This document shows positions 10,798 through 19,319 of a DNA stretch of 64,000 nucleotides, in pieces. Every line of letters starts with the position of its first letter. The stretch's first letter is position 1. The DNA is taken from the NCBI GenBank assembly GCA_963556255.1, contig OY744608.1, positions 5,453,448-5,517,447 on the forward strand, in the 5' to 3' direction. A model generated the notes under the pieces. The model was not told where the DNA came from. It did no database searches and saw nothing but the letters and a program-made list of their open reading frames with translations. The position numbers were made by a program, and so were the translations under genes. The DNA comes from Allolobophora icterica (lineage: Eukaryota; Annelida; Clitellata; Crassiclitellata; Lumbricidae).

Positions 10798-11321
10798 GAG
10801 AGAAGGGATGAGGAGGGGATTGATCCCCATCACTCTGTGGAGCAAAGTTACGCCCTTTATAACAACATAGAAACGATGAAGAGTAGTCTGATTGGCATAC
10901 TGTAACCGTGATTAGTAACAATATATACGAACTGCAGAACAGTCTCTTAAACACCGCTTTTAAATTTGACATTTTCTTATAAATAAAAGCAACTTAAACG
11001 CAGACTTTAACTGTTTGCTGCTAAACTCAATTCTGTCGAAGTCAAAGGCTTTCGTTGCCATAAGATGTAGTTAACCTCAATTTATAAATGATTTGTCAAT
11101 TACTAGTTAGTTAATTAACTATTAATTATTAATTGATAGTTACTAATTACTTGATGTTCAAGCTAACTTATTATTGATTTAAACTAGTTCAATATACGGC
11201 CCATTGAAGATTTTAAAGTCAAAATATAGATCTGTATATTGCTCATCCTGACTTTAACAAGTCATTGCAAATACTTGCACTGATCCATAAGATCCCACAG
11301 TAAATTCTACAATTAGTTAAC

Positions 11322-11429
<108 letters not shown>

Positions 11430-11479
11430 CTCTGCTCTGCTCTGCTCAGTTGCTTGTGTATTTCGTTCTTACCTTAAAA

Positions 11480-11690
11480 CTTACCTCTTTCAAATTGCTT
11501 ATCCACAATCAGCCTGGGCAAATGCCTTGGTAAGAAAAGCCTTTGCCCTGGTCGTTGCCCTGCCCAGAATTTATTCGGGGCATAAATCGCCATCTGCACT
11601 GGTTACTGGTATGTAACCAGTGTAATTCGAACCTGCGACCCTTCGGTTACAAGGCACCGACCTACACCACTACACCACCGCGTCCCCCTC
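11480..11690 (-). mobile_element. tRNA-derived SINE (family D)
   Basis: Read on the minus strand, the head is GGACGCGGTGGTGTAGTGGT (A-box region), then GCCTTGTAACC and CGCAGGTTCGAATTACACTG (B-box GGTTCGAAT). The body continues to about 11480. These are internal RNA polymerase III promoter elements in tRNA-like order. There is no well-formed acceptor stem pairing with a 3' end, so it is a SINE and not a tRNA gene. Confidence 0.65.
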
Positions 11691-11810
11691 TTACGGACTG
11701 ATCTTCTGGTTATTGACCTGATTATGGCTTGGATTTGGTGTGCCATCTGTTGATGGCTTGTGCATTATACACCGGCGCAATAGAGGTTACTAATTAAAAT
11801 TACATTTACC
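11690..11810 (+). repeat. Dispersed repeat R5
   Basis: Module CTTACGGACTGATCTTCTGG, TTGACCTGATTA, TTTGGTGTGCCATC, GTTGATG, CGCAATAGA, TTACTAATTA. It recurs at about 13920-14040, 51020-51110, 53670-53765 and 54482-54600. It often lies next to SINE or CTTATCCAC sequences, so it may be a retroelement tail. Confidence 0.55.
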
Positions 11811-12144
11811 TTATATATAGTCAACGTGTAATTAGACACCTTTTAACTGATTCTCCAATGAACTATAAAGGTGAATATGCGCCAAATTGTCCGACTACTT
11901 TGAATGTTTTATCCTGTTGGTCTAACGAGCTGGAACGGCTTTGACAGCCATAAATGTCGTTTATAAATAACACTCTTACTACTTACTACCTTACTTGTAA
12001 TAAATACATCAAATTAGTTTAACCTACAAGTCAGACTTTTAGGTAAACGTTCTACTTAGGCACCTTTAAACTGGAACTATCCAAATTATATAAAATTGAA
12101 TATTAGTTCAATCGTCAAGACATACTAATCCGAGAAGTGATTAT

Positions 12145-12430
12145 ACTTAAGTAAGTCAGTAAGTATTTTCTTTTTACACCATTAGCAAATGCACAATGGG
12201 AAGAAACAGTACTTGTAACACATATAAGTAATGAATCGTAATTTAAAAACATTATAAAATATGTAAGTAAATAAGTAAGCATGTGTTTTCTATCATCTAC
12301 GCAGCATCCTAGTAATGTATCCCTTCCCTGTCACAGAATCGAATCGCAGTTTATTTAACGATTATGCGAGCGAGGCTGAAGAGTACCCGATTAATCGTAT
12401 TGGAGGGAGAAAATCATGGAGGACATGTCC
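12145..12430 (-). pseudogene. Degraded LINE 3' end
   Basis: On the minus strand a remnant reads KLRFDSVTGKGYITRMLRR then stop. It aligns with the C-termini of the LINE copies at 2.7-3.3 and 9.8-10.8 kb (PRFDSLTRRGFLGRMLYS). It contains an internal stop a few residues earlier. An ACTT-type tail (plus-strand TAAGTAAGTCAGTAAGT) lies at 12147-12165. Confidence 0.65.
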
Positions 12431-12599
12431 CCGGGTCACGAAAGATTGCAGCAAAGAGAGCATCGTCAGCCTAGATCACAACAGGTCAAATGTAGGAGTC
12501 TCAGTTGACAGATACCCTAGTCGCTTAAGTTTAAGTATCAAAGCAGACAGACGCGCTCTCTCCCCGCCATTGGTAAATGCCTATCAGACTGGATATGAG

Positions 12600-13018
12600 T
12601 AACTTACATTGTTTGTTACTAATTATAATTACTCTATCTCTGTCTCTCTGTTCTTCCTTCAACTCCGGGATCTTCAATTATACATATAGAATAAAAAGAG
12701 CAACCTTCTCTAACGTAGGCCTATATATACCTTCCCTAATTTTATCTGACCTTGCTTGTCTTGCGTGAACTTGCCTTACTTATTTTTTGCTTTACATTAC
12801 CTTACCTTGCTTTTCTCACCTTACCTACCTAAATTTACCTTACTTGGCATAAATCTTATTATATATTTTATTTTTCTTTACCTTTTCTCTGCATTCCTTA
12901 TCTTACCTTGCCTTATTTTGCCTTGACTTGCATTACCGTACATTGTCTTACATTACCTTACAATTACCCTACCTTACCATACATTTACCACGACCGTGTG
13001 AATGTCCTTTCGATGCAG
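12600..13018 (+). other. CTTAC-rich intron segment before TEAD exon
   Basis: Runs of CTTACC/TTACCTTGC-type short repeats (about 12770-12980) with no coding signal, ending in the acceptor TTTCGATGCAG at 13018. Confidence 0.6.
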
Positions 13019-13126
13019 GCGGTAGACCTAAAACAGATTCAGGACAAGTTTCCCGATCGGAAAGGCGGACTACGCGATCTCTACGACCAAGGACCTCAGA
13101 CGGGCATTCTTCCTCGTCAAATTCTG
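13019..13126 (+). CDS. TEAD: TEAD exon (DLKQI..DKFPDRKGGL..KFW) with a +1 frameshift
   Basis: Starts in phase 0 after CGATGCAG and reads AVDLKQIQDKFPDRKGGLRD then LYDQGPQ, matching the TEAD core DIRQI.DKFP.KKGGL. After GPQ the frame breaks: the expected AFFLVKFW is present, but one base further on, because the sequence has GGG at 13102-13104 where GG would keep the frame. Without the extra base the exon would be 107 nt and end inside the Trp codon (TG|G) at the donor GTAACA (13127); with it the exon is 108 nt. Everything else is conserved. This looks like a homopolymer consensus error or a very young mutation rather than a decayed gene. Confidence 0.88.
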
Positions 13127-13261
13127 GTAACACATTCACAGAACGACAAAATTAACTCAGAGAAATCTGAAAATCCAACGCCGTCTAATCTAATCCAGTC
13201 AAATCAAATCTAATCTAGTCTAATGACGTTACAATAAACGCCTAAGACATCAATCGAAGGT

Positions 13262-13885
13262 CCCTTCAAGTCTAAAGTCCGATAGACCAGAGAAAACCAG
13301 TTTAAAATTCGATAGACCAGAGAAAACCAGTTTGAAATTCGATAGACCAGAGAAAACCAGTTTGAAATTCATAGACCAGAGAAAACCAGTTGAAAAATTC
13401 GATAGACCAGAGAAAACCAGTTGAAAATTCGATAGACCAGAGAAAACCAGTTGAAAATTCGATAGACCAGAGAAAACCAGTTGAAAATTCGATAGACCAG
13501 AGAAAACCAGTTGAAAATTCGATAGACCGGAGAAAACCAGTTGAAACTTCGATAGACCAGAGGAAAACCAGTTGAAAATTCGATAGACCAGAGAAAACCA
13601 GTTGAAAATTAGATACACCAGAGAAAACCAGTTGAAAATTCGATAGACCAGAGAAAACCAGTTTGAAAATTCGATAGACCAGAGAAAACCAGTTGAAACT
13701 TCGATAGACCAGAGAAAACAAGTTTGAAATTCGATAGACTGAGAAAGCCAGTTTGAAGTTCGATAGATAAGAAAAAGCCAGTCTGAAGTCCAACAGACCA
13801 GAGGAAACCAGTCTGAAGTCCGATAGACCAGAGAAAACCAGTTTTAAGTCCGATAGATCAGAGAAAATCAGTCTGAGACTTATGA
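13262..13885 (+). repeat. 30-bp minisatellite in TEAD intron
   Basis: About 20 tandem units of GATAGACCAGAGAAAACCAG + TTGAAAATTC (30 bp). Central units are nearly identical; units toward 13740-13880 are diverged. Because 30 is a multiple of 3, both strands stay open and give false repeat proteins. It begins about 135 bp after the exon ending at 13126. Confidence 0.92.
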
Positions 13886-13919
13886 TGATGACGCGTTGTT
13901 GTTGCTCGTCCACAATAAG

Positions 13920-14040
13920 GGGTCTCTTTTTCTCAGCGGACTGATCTTCTGGATGCTGACCTTATCACTCTCTGGCTTTGGTGCGTCATCGGTTGATCTC
14001 TTGTGCTTAGATAACGACGCTATAGAAATTACTAAATAAT
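13920..14040 (+). repeat. Dispersed repeat R5
   Basis: CGGACTGATCTTCTGGATGC, CTGACCTTATCA, TTTGGTGCGTCATCGGTTGAT, CGCTATAGAAATTACTAA: same order as the copy at 11690. Confidence 0.6.
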
Positions 14041-14074
14041 AGTAATAATACTAAGTGGAAACAAGTCAAAATGA

Positions 14075-14310
<236 letters not shown>

Positions 14311-14510
14311 NNNNNNNNNNNNNNNNNNNNNNNNNNNNNNNNNNNNNNNNNNNNNNNNNNNNNNNNNNNNNNNNNNNNNNNNNNNNNNNNNNNNNNNNNN
14401 NNNNNNNNNNNNNNNNNNNNNNNNNNNNNNNNNNNNNNNNNNNNNNNNNNNNNNNNNNNNNNNNNNNNNNNNNNNNNNNNNNNNNNNNNNNNNNNNNNNN
14501 NNNNNNNNNN
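14311..14510. other. Assembly gap (200 N)
   Basis: Exactly 200 N, probably a placeholder of unknown true size. It falls in the one TEAD intron interval where a conserved exon is missing, so it probably hides the exon expected between those at 13126 and 15255. Confidence 0.95.
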
Positions 14511-14894
14511 ACAACGCATGCTATCAATATCATCGTCGTCGTCGTTATCATCATTATCATAAGTTTCTGACGCTTGCCATGTGATGACGTTGTTTGCGAG
14601 TATGTGACCTTCCATCTTTCTCTCATCTCATCTACCACCATGACCAACGATTTCCACCGTAACACCATGCTCTCTCCTCGACTTGAAAGCCCCCTCCCCG
14701 CTTCTGACCTGGCCCCGAAACAGTATGACTGTATGTATAGGCCTATTTTGTACACTCATGTGCGTTTGATTATATGCACAAATAGTAATAATAATCTTCG
14801 TTTATTAATTCAAACTGACAAGTACGCAGTAAGATTACATGGTATAGTAGTAACAGACGATGACAAGTTTAACAGGTCCTGGAGTCGAATTTAA

Positions 14895-14925
14895 CTGTGA
14901 GGCAGCCTGCAAGGCTGCCTCACAG
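14895..14925. repeat. Perfect 13-bp hairpin
   Basis: CTGTGAGGCAGCC (14895-14907) and GGCTGCCTCACAG (14913-14925) are exact inverted complements around a 5-base loop. A second short hairpin (AATGAGCTGT / ACAGCTCATT) follows about 15 bp later. They lie at the 3' side of the minus-strand SINE at 14940-15090. Confidence 0.85.
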
Positions 14926-14939
14926 CAATAATAACAATA

Positions 14940-15090
14940 ATAATGAGCTGTACTACAGCTCATTTTACAATCGCCACCTAGCGAATGAAGGTTGAGTCAA
15001 CCTTATGGGGCTAGCGGGTATTGAACCCGCGTCCTTCTATTCTTCGTGCCAGCGTGTTACCAGTTACCACTCAACCATCTCCCCGCCCCC
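14940..15090 (-). mobile_element. tRNA-derived SINE (family C)
   Basis: Minus-strand head: GGGGCGGGGAGATGGTTGAG, TGGTAACTGGTAACACG, then CGCGGGTTCAATACCCGC (B-box GGTTCAATACC). The A- and B-box order is tRNA-like and the B-box arm pairs well (GCGGG/CCCGC), but the rest of the cloverleaf is irregular. Called a SINE head or tRNA relic rather than a functional tRNA gene. Confidence 0.6.
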
Positions 15091-15254
15091 AAACGAATGT
15101 ATGTATGCATCCATGCATATAATATTTATGTCTAATGTTACAGTATGCATGTGTGCACTATTTACCGTCGTGTTTATTTAGTTACAAACTGTTTAATGGC
15201 GAGATATAGACGCTGTGGCAAATACTTGTAGTTTTTTATTTGTGTTTTGTCAAG

Positions 15255-15336
15255 GTTCGAGAGTAGCATCAGTATGTCGATAACAAGTTACACCAAAGTT
15301 TGTTCCTTCGGAAAGCAGGTTGTCGAAAAGGTCGAG
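15255..15336 (+). CDS. TEAD: TEAD exon with the palmitoylation-cysteine motif [14 protein letters not shown]
   Basis: 82-nt exon: one base completing a split codon, then 27 codons reading [20 protein letters not shown] and [22 protein letters not shown] is essentially invariant in TEADs. In vertebrate TEADs this Cys is the autopalmitoylated residue whose acyl chain fills the central pocket, and it is retained. The acceptor is TTTTGTCAAG (15254); the donor is GTGAGA (15337), phase 0. The leading G fits a preceding exon ending in CA (Gln codon CA|G), as in the family motif SQYESS. That preceding exon is not visible. Confidence 0.93.
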
Positions 15337-15660
15337 GTGAGAAAAATCGTAATCTCCAGAGTTCTACAGCGCCCTAAAAAACTGGAGTCGAGGGAACCAG
15401 CTTATTCACAGGCGCTCAGTCAAAAACAAAATCAATAGGCAGGTAGGGTCCAAAACGGCTGCAGGTCATGATCCAAAGGGGTCAGGCAGGCAGACAGACA
15501 GTCAGACTGCTTGGGTGGATGGTGTTTAGAATTGTGGCGCCGATGGAGGTAAGGGAAAGAGCAGGAATCGGGATAGGATTTCTGAAAGAAATGTTTTCAG
15601 TTTTGAGTGGAAGACTTGTGGAGAGATAGCAAGAGGTAAGCTGAGACGCGATTGGAAGAG
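15337..15660 (-). repeat. Dispersed repeat R1, long copy
   Basis: Begins immediately after the TEAD donor: AAATCGTAATCTCCAGAGTT, CTACAGCGCCCT, GAACCAGCTTATTCACAGGCG, CAGGCAGGCAGACAGACAG, GGATAGGATTTCTG. On the minus strand it gives VFHSKLKTFLSEI, the LINE-ORF2-like peptide on which the R1 assignment rests. Confidence 0.6.
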
Positions 15661-15789
15661 AACGCACTCAAGCTGAGCACCTGTAAGCTTTTTAAGCAAG
15701 TGTTTACGCATTTCGCGGCTTCTTTGATCTCATCCAACCGCCCTCTTTGCCGGCAATTGTTACCCTTTCCACATTTCACAACTCCACTC

Positions 15790-16125
15790 GTCTCTCCGGG
15801 TGTTTTGTGTTTTCTCCTTTCTTCCGCTCTTCTCGACTCATCAACAGATCTCGTCTTTCGTCTGTTTTTCCTTGTTCCCCTCTCTTCTTGTCCTCTCCTA
15901 TCGTCTCTTACCTTCTGCTATATCCTCTCCTCCCATATCTTCTATACGTTCCACTCATGTTGTTTTCTTTTCCTCACCTGTGATTACACACTCGTGTCTT
16001 CCCTCGTTCACCACCTCCTCACCTATCCGATGTTTTCGCACTCAACTCTCTCCTGTTTTCCCATCTATCCACAAAAGCTTCCCCGCTCACTGCTCTTTTC
16101 CCTGTCATCCTTCTAAAAAAAAATA
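15790..16125 (+). other. Pyrimidine-rich intron tract
   Basis: Strongly C/T-biased + strand (TCTCC, TTCCTC, CTTCTTGTCC) without a simple repeat unit, ending AAAAAAAATAAAGC at about 16117-16130. All three frames are long and open because of the bias, but no protein family is recognised. Confidence 0.6.
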
Positions 16126-16224
16126 AAGCATTCAAGCTGTGTTGTGATAGTGTTCTTAAACACATGCACCGCATACTGGTATTAATGGGCAGTTATATCA
16201 CATTGTAGCATCCAACCAGACAGC

Positions 16225-16460
16225 AAGGAGGCATTGCCCGATTAGCTAAATCGATTAGAGCGTATACCTCCTATGTGCCTGTCAACGTGCGGTTGCCGGA
16301 TCGAATACCGATGGCGGCTTGTTTCGAAGATTTAAATCTCGGGCTAGCACGGTCCGTACATAAGGAAATTATATGGCGTGGCACCCAGTCAAACTGTCAG
16401 CGGTGGTGAAGGATCTCACCCGATCAATTCATTGAAATATGAACAGGGTCAAGGCCATAC
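16225..16460 (+). mobile_element. tRNA-derived SINE (family E)
   Basis: Head GCCCGATTAGCTAAATCGAT + TAGAGCG (A-box) and GCCGGATCGAATACCGATGG (B-box GGATCGAATACC), spaced as in a tRNA promoter, followed by a non-tRNA body. Single clear copy in this window. Confidence 0.55.
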
Positions 16461-16794
16461 GGTCGCTGTAGAACATTTACAATATTTTACTTCTGCTATT
16501 CAAATATCTCATAGGGTTCTGCTGTAAGTAATGCGAGGAATTTTAGGAATAGATATTAACAGATAAGTCTAAGGATGATCAGGTTACGGCAGTAACATTC
16601 TGACCACTGTGCTAACTGACCAGACATAAGAAAATTGTCCGTGGTCAAGCCAATTCTTGGATCGACAGCACAATGACTATCGTATATTAAACCGATCAGA
16701 TATTGAAAATGTACTCGTGTTTCTATATCGACCGTATGACCTCGACCTTGCTCATTTTTGAAGAATTTATCGGATGAAATCCTTCACCACATCT

Positions 16795-16935
16795 AACAGC
16801 TCCTCTTCCTTCTCCCTCGCTGGTAACCGGACTCGCATCGTCCCTTGATCATCTCAGGACAACCCTTCGAACACGACGCAGCGCTATGAATAAGCTATAG
16901 TTTGAATGTGTGCCACGCCAAATCTCTGAAATATG
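16795..16935 (+). repeat. Dispersed repeat R1, reverse copy
   Basis: ACACGACGCAGCGCTATGAA, TAAGCTATAGTTTGAATGTG: the complement of the R1 core. The left part (CTCCTCTTCC, CATCTCAGGACA) is diverged. Confidence 0.5.
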
Positions 16936-17072
16936 CAACCATATGCATTGTGTATGCCAACCGACATCCTCACGCACGGGTGTGATGAGACGTACGCTCT
17001 TACCGATGCAGCCATAACTTGACCAGTTGTAGTATTAGGATTTCACTGTTATAAGATCTTATATGATTTCAG

Positions 17073-17225
17073 ACGGAGTTTCCTACGTGTGAATACGGAA
17101 GATATGTCTACCGAATGGAGAGGTCTTCGATGTGTGAATATATGGTCAACTTTATTCATAAGCTTAGGCAACTCCCTGAAAACTACATGATGAACAGCGT
17201 TCTGGAAAACTTCACCGTTCTACAG
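17073..17225 (+). CDS. TEAD: TEAD exon ([25 protein letters not shown])
   Basis: 51-codon exon, phase 0 at both ends, after ATATGATTTCAG and before GTACAAAC. It reads [40 protein letters not shown] and [11 protein letters not shown]. This is the strongly conserved TEAD block RSPMCEYMINFIHKL / [15 protein letters not shown], with only conservative changes. It is part of the YAP/TAZ-binding surface and domain core. There is no in-frame stop or length change, so the gene looks under purifying selection. Confidence 0.96.
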
Positions 17226-17429
17226 GTACAAACAGACCCTCCACATTCGAAACAATTACCAAGCATTACCACCGTCATCATCGTTATTACTATTATTGTC
17301 GCTACTATTATTATTAGGCCCTATAGATCATCAGTAAGCCTGTAGGTCTAATTATTACTATGCTTTGTAATACAAACGAAGCCATTATAATTATTTAACA
17401 GTCGCGAAGTTGAAACAATGGGCAATGTA

Positions 17430-17461
17430 TTACCCCCACTTTCTAGACCAAAGTTACTCCC
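17430..17461. mobile_element. Solo end of the 1196-type hAT MITE
   Basis: ATTACCCCCACTTTCTAGAC, CAAAGTTACTCCCCTG repeats the right end of the element at 1196-1527. Only the end is present. Confidence 0.5.
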
Positions 17462-18320
17462 CTGGAATAAAGGCTTATTGTTACGTCATTTCAATTATGA
17501 ACACGTTTTTTGTTAGTAAATTTAAATTTTAAGAATAAAGGCCCTTTTTACGTCACTTTACTATTATTATAAAACACGTTGATTGTATAAGTTTTAATTT
17601 GAAAACCAAAGGCCTATTGTCACGTCATTTCAATTATGAAACACATTAATCAGTAATTTTTAGATATGTACAATAAAGGTCTTTGTTACGTCACTTCAGT
17701 TAAGTGTATTGTCATTATAAGTTTATATTTAGGCCTAGAGAATAAAGGCCTTTGTTACGTCATTTCAACTATGAAAAAGTCTACTGCTATTAACTTTAAA
17801 TTGAGAAAGTAGAAGCTTGTTATTACGTCATTCCAATTGTTAAAACGTCTATTATTTTCAATCTCGGATTTAGAGGATAAAGGCCTTGGTTACGTTACTT
17901 AAATTATGAAAAAGTCTATTGTTATTAAGTTCAAAGTTAGGGAATAACAGACTAGCAACTGTTACGTAGGCCCTACGTCATTTCGATTACTGAACGTCTA
18001 TTATTAGGCTAGTAGGCCTAATTTTAGATTTATTTGTTAGCCTACGTCACTTCAGTTATGAAAAAGTATTAATGTTATTAAGTTTAAATTTAGAGAATAA
18101 AGGCCTATTGTCACGTTGTTTCAATTGTGAAACGTCAATTGTTTGTAATTTTAGATTTTCAGAATAAAAAGCCTTTGTTACGTCACCTCAATTATGAAGA
18201 AGTCTATTGTTATTAGGTTTCAATCTAGGGAATAAAGGCGGCAAGGCCTATTGTTACGTGACCTCAATTATGATCGACACACGTCTCTTCAATAATGAAA
18301 CACGCTATTTATATATTTTA
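17455..18320 (+). repeat. About 70-bp degenerate tandem array with TTACGTCA motifs
   Basis: About 12 units of about 62-90 bp, each reading roughly AATAAAGGCCT, TTGTTACGTCA, TTTCAATTATGAAA, a TCTATTGTTATTA segment and TTTAAATTTAG. Most units keep TTACGTCA or a one-base variant; TTACGTCA is a known ATF/CREB-type site sequence. The array fills most of the intron between the last two TEAD exons and ends about 50 bp before the final acceptor. Confidence 0.85.
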
Positions 18321-18370
18321 TTTGTCGGCCTGGTTTAATTTGCTTCTTGTTTATGAATTCTTTCATGAAG

Positions 18371-18478
18371 GTAATCAAAAATACAGACACGGATGAAACG
18401 TTACTTTGTATCGCTTACGTTTTTGAAATCGCTACGAAAGGAAGTCAGCGAAATATTTATCGGCTCGTAAGCGACTGA
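18371..18478 (+). CDS. TEAD: TEAD last coding exon with stop codon
   Basis: Phase-0 exon after TTCTTTCATGAAG. It reads VIKNTDTDETLLCIAYVFEI, ATKGSQRNIYRLVSD and stops at TGA (18476-18478). It matches the TEAD C-terminus VVTNRDTQETLLC.A.VFEV ... HHIYRLVKD. The Tyr of IYRL, which contacts YAP in human TEAD1 and is changed to His in Sveinsson chorioretinal atrophy, is retained. The central loop ATKGSQRN differs from the usual SNSEHGAQH. It marks the C-terminus of the gene and shows that transcription is left to right. Confidence 0.95.
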   Translation, partial: VIKNTDTDETLLCIAYVFEIATKGSQRNIYRLVSD

Positions 18479-18609
18479 CTGACACCCTACTCTGCATCAG
18501 CGCTTCGACTGGTTCTCTGTTTCGTCGTTGTCGTCAACGTCGACATCCTTTTAGAATTGTTTCTCGTCGAATGGATCTTTAACCTAAAACGGAGGAAAGA
18601 ATTGAACTG

Positions 18610-18615
18610 AATAAA
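18610..18615 (+). other. TEAD: Candidate TEAD polyadenylation signal
   Basis: AATAAA 132 bp after the TEAD stop codon, in a moderately AT-rich 3' UTR-like stretch. Cleavage site not determinable from sequence. Confidence 0.4.
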
Positions 18616-19040
18616 TTGGTTAGACGCAGAAAAAACTGAATGATAGTGGATGATAAAAACTTACTAACTGTCAGGCTGCAGTTTCTTGGCAGTTCTAGAT
18701 TCTGAAGATATTCAATATTTCATCTTTTGATCGCTTCTATGTATTTTTCCACTGGTTAAAAAGAACCATCCAGAAATCGACCAGTTTGAAAGAGCAGCGT
18801 TAGAAAGACGGCTTAAACTGTTTTATCTGGCGCGTTTTGGATATTTTTCCGGAAAGGGATATGTCTTTACTTTTTTCTAATTAAGAAAAGTCTAAAAACG
18901 CACCTGACAACCTCTGACACAACTTAGCGACTCTAACCATCGATTCAATAACCCACAGATCACGGAAAACCAGATGTGGCTTTGTAGGTAACACGTGGAT
19001 CTATAATTGTGGGCGTCTGTATATATAGGCCTACTGAAGG
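18616..19040. other. Non-coding, 3' of TEAD
   Basis: No repeat end, exon or RNA gene recognised. Confidence 0.4.
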
Positions 19041-19048
19041 ACTCCACC

Positions 19049-19194
19049 CAGGGTGAGAATTGTCGGGGGGTTGGGGGGTTCAACCCCCCTAGTCTTTCTT
19101 AGGACCCCATAGTAAAGTCTTCATTGCACACCCAAACTCCACATGAATCAAGGTCTAACCCCCCCCCAGTCTTTTTTCTACAATTCTCATACTG
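19049..19194. mobile_element. 146-bp hAT-type MITE with 8-bp target duplication
   Basis: Flanked by ACTCCACC at 19041-19048 and 19195-19202. Left end CAGGGTGAGAATTGT; right end complement CAGTATGAGAATTGT (13 of 15). The interior contains GTCTTTCTTAGGACCCCATA and AGTCTTCATTGCACACCC. A second copy lies inverted at about 21570-21745. Confidence 0.85.
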
Positions 19195-19224
19195 ACTCCA
19201 CCACGTACTGCCCCGTACTGATAG

Positions 19225-19310
19225 TATCTGTCCCAGACCTGGATAAAGGTAGAAGGCGATGCTAATCATCCAGGTTATGATATAGCATCATTAAACAGTA
19301 ACTAATCTAT
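19225..19310 (+). repeat. Dispersed repeat R2
   Basis: GTCCCAGACCTGGATAAAGG, GAAGGCGATGCTAATCATC, GTTATGATATAGCATCATTA, AACAGTAACTAA. Confidence 0.6.
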
Positions 19311-19319
19311 ATAGCCTAC

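Larger units (their letters stand above)
8220..11260 (+). repeat. Three-copy tandem duplication invaded by transposons
   Basis: Direct repeat units begin near 8220, 8911 and 10810, anchored by GAAGCAAAGTTACGCC variants at about 8246, 8926 and 10844. Each continues with TAGAAACGATGA, CAGTCTCTTA, TATAAATAAAAGCAAC, a CATAAGATGTCGTTAA segment, TAGGCAATAGGTG and a GGTGATGCAGA segment. Units 1 and 2 are about 680 bp apart. Unit 2 is stretched to about 1.9 kb by a hAT MITE (9128-9428) and a LINE (about 9830-10797). Unit 3 is incomplete. It lies within the TEAD intron between the exons at 7824 and 13019. Confidence 0.75.

Noticed and set aside
9973..10845. Treating the 290-residue minus-strand frame as a complete host gene
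   Set aside because: It has RT motifs (YADD), a retroelement 3' tail and lacks the RT N-terminus; its first residues come from the duplicated DNA it inserted into.
13250..13913. Frames of SIDQRKPVEN and FSTGFLWSIE repeats
   Set aside because: 30-bp minisatellite translated in different frames, not a protein gene.
15652..16126. Up to 154-residue Ser/Leu/Phe-rich frames in three phases
   Set aside because: All three frames are open because the strand is pyrimidine-rich, not because of coding constraint.
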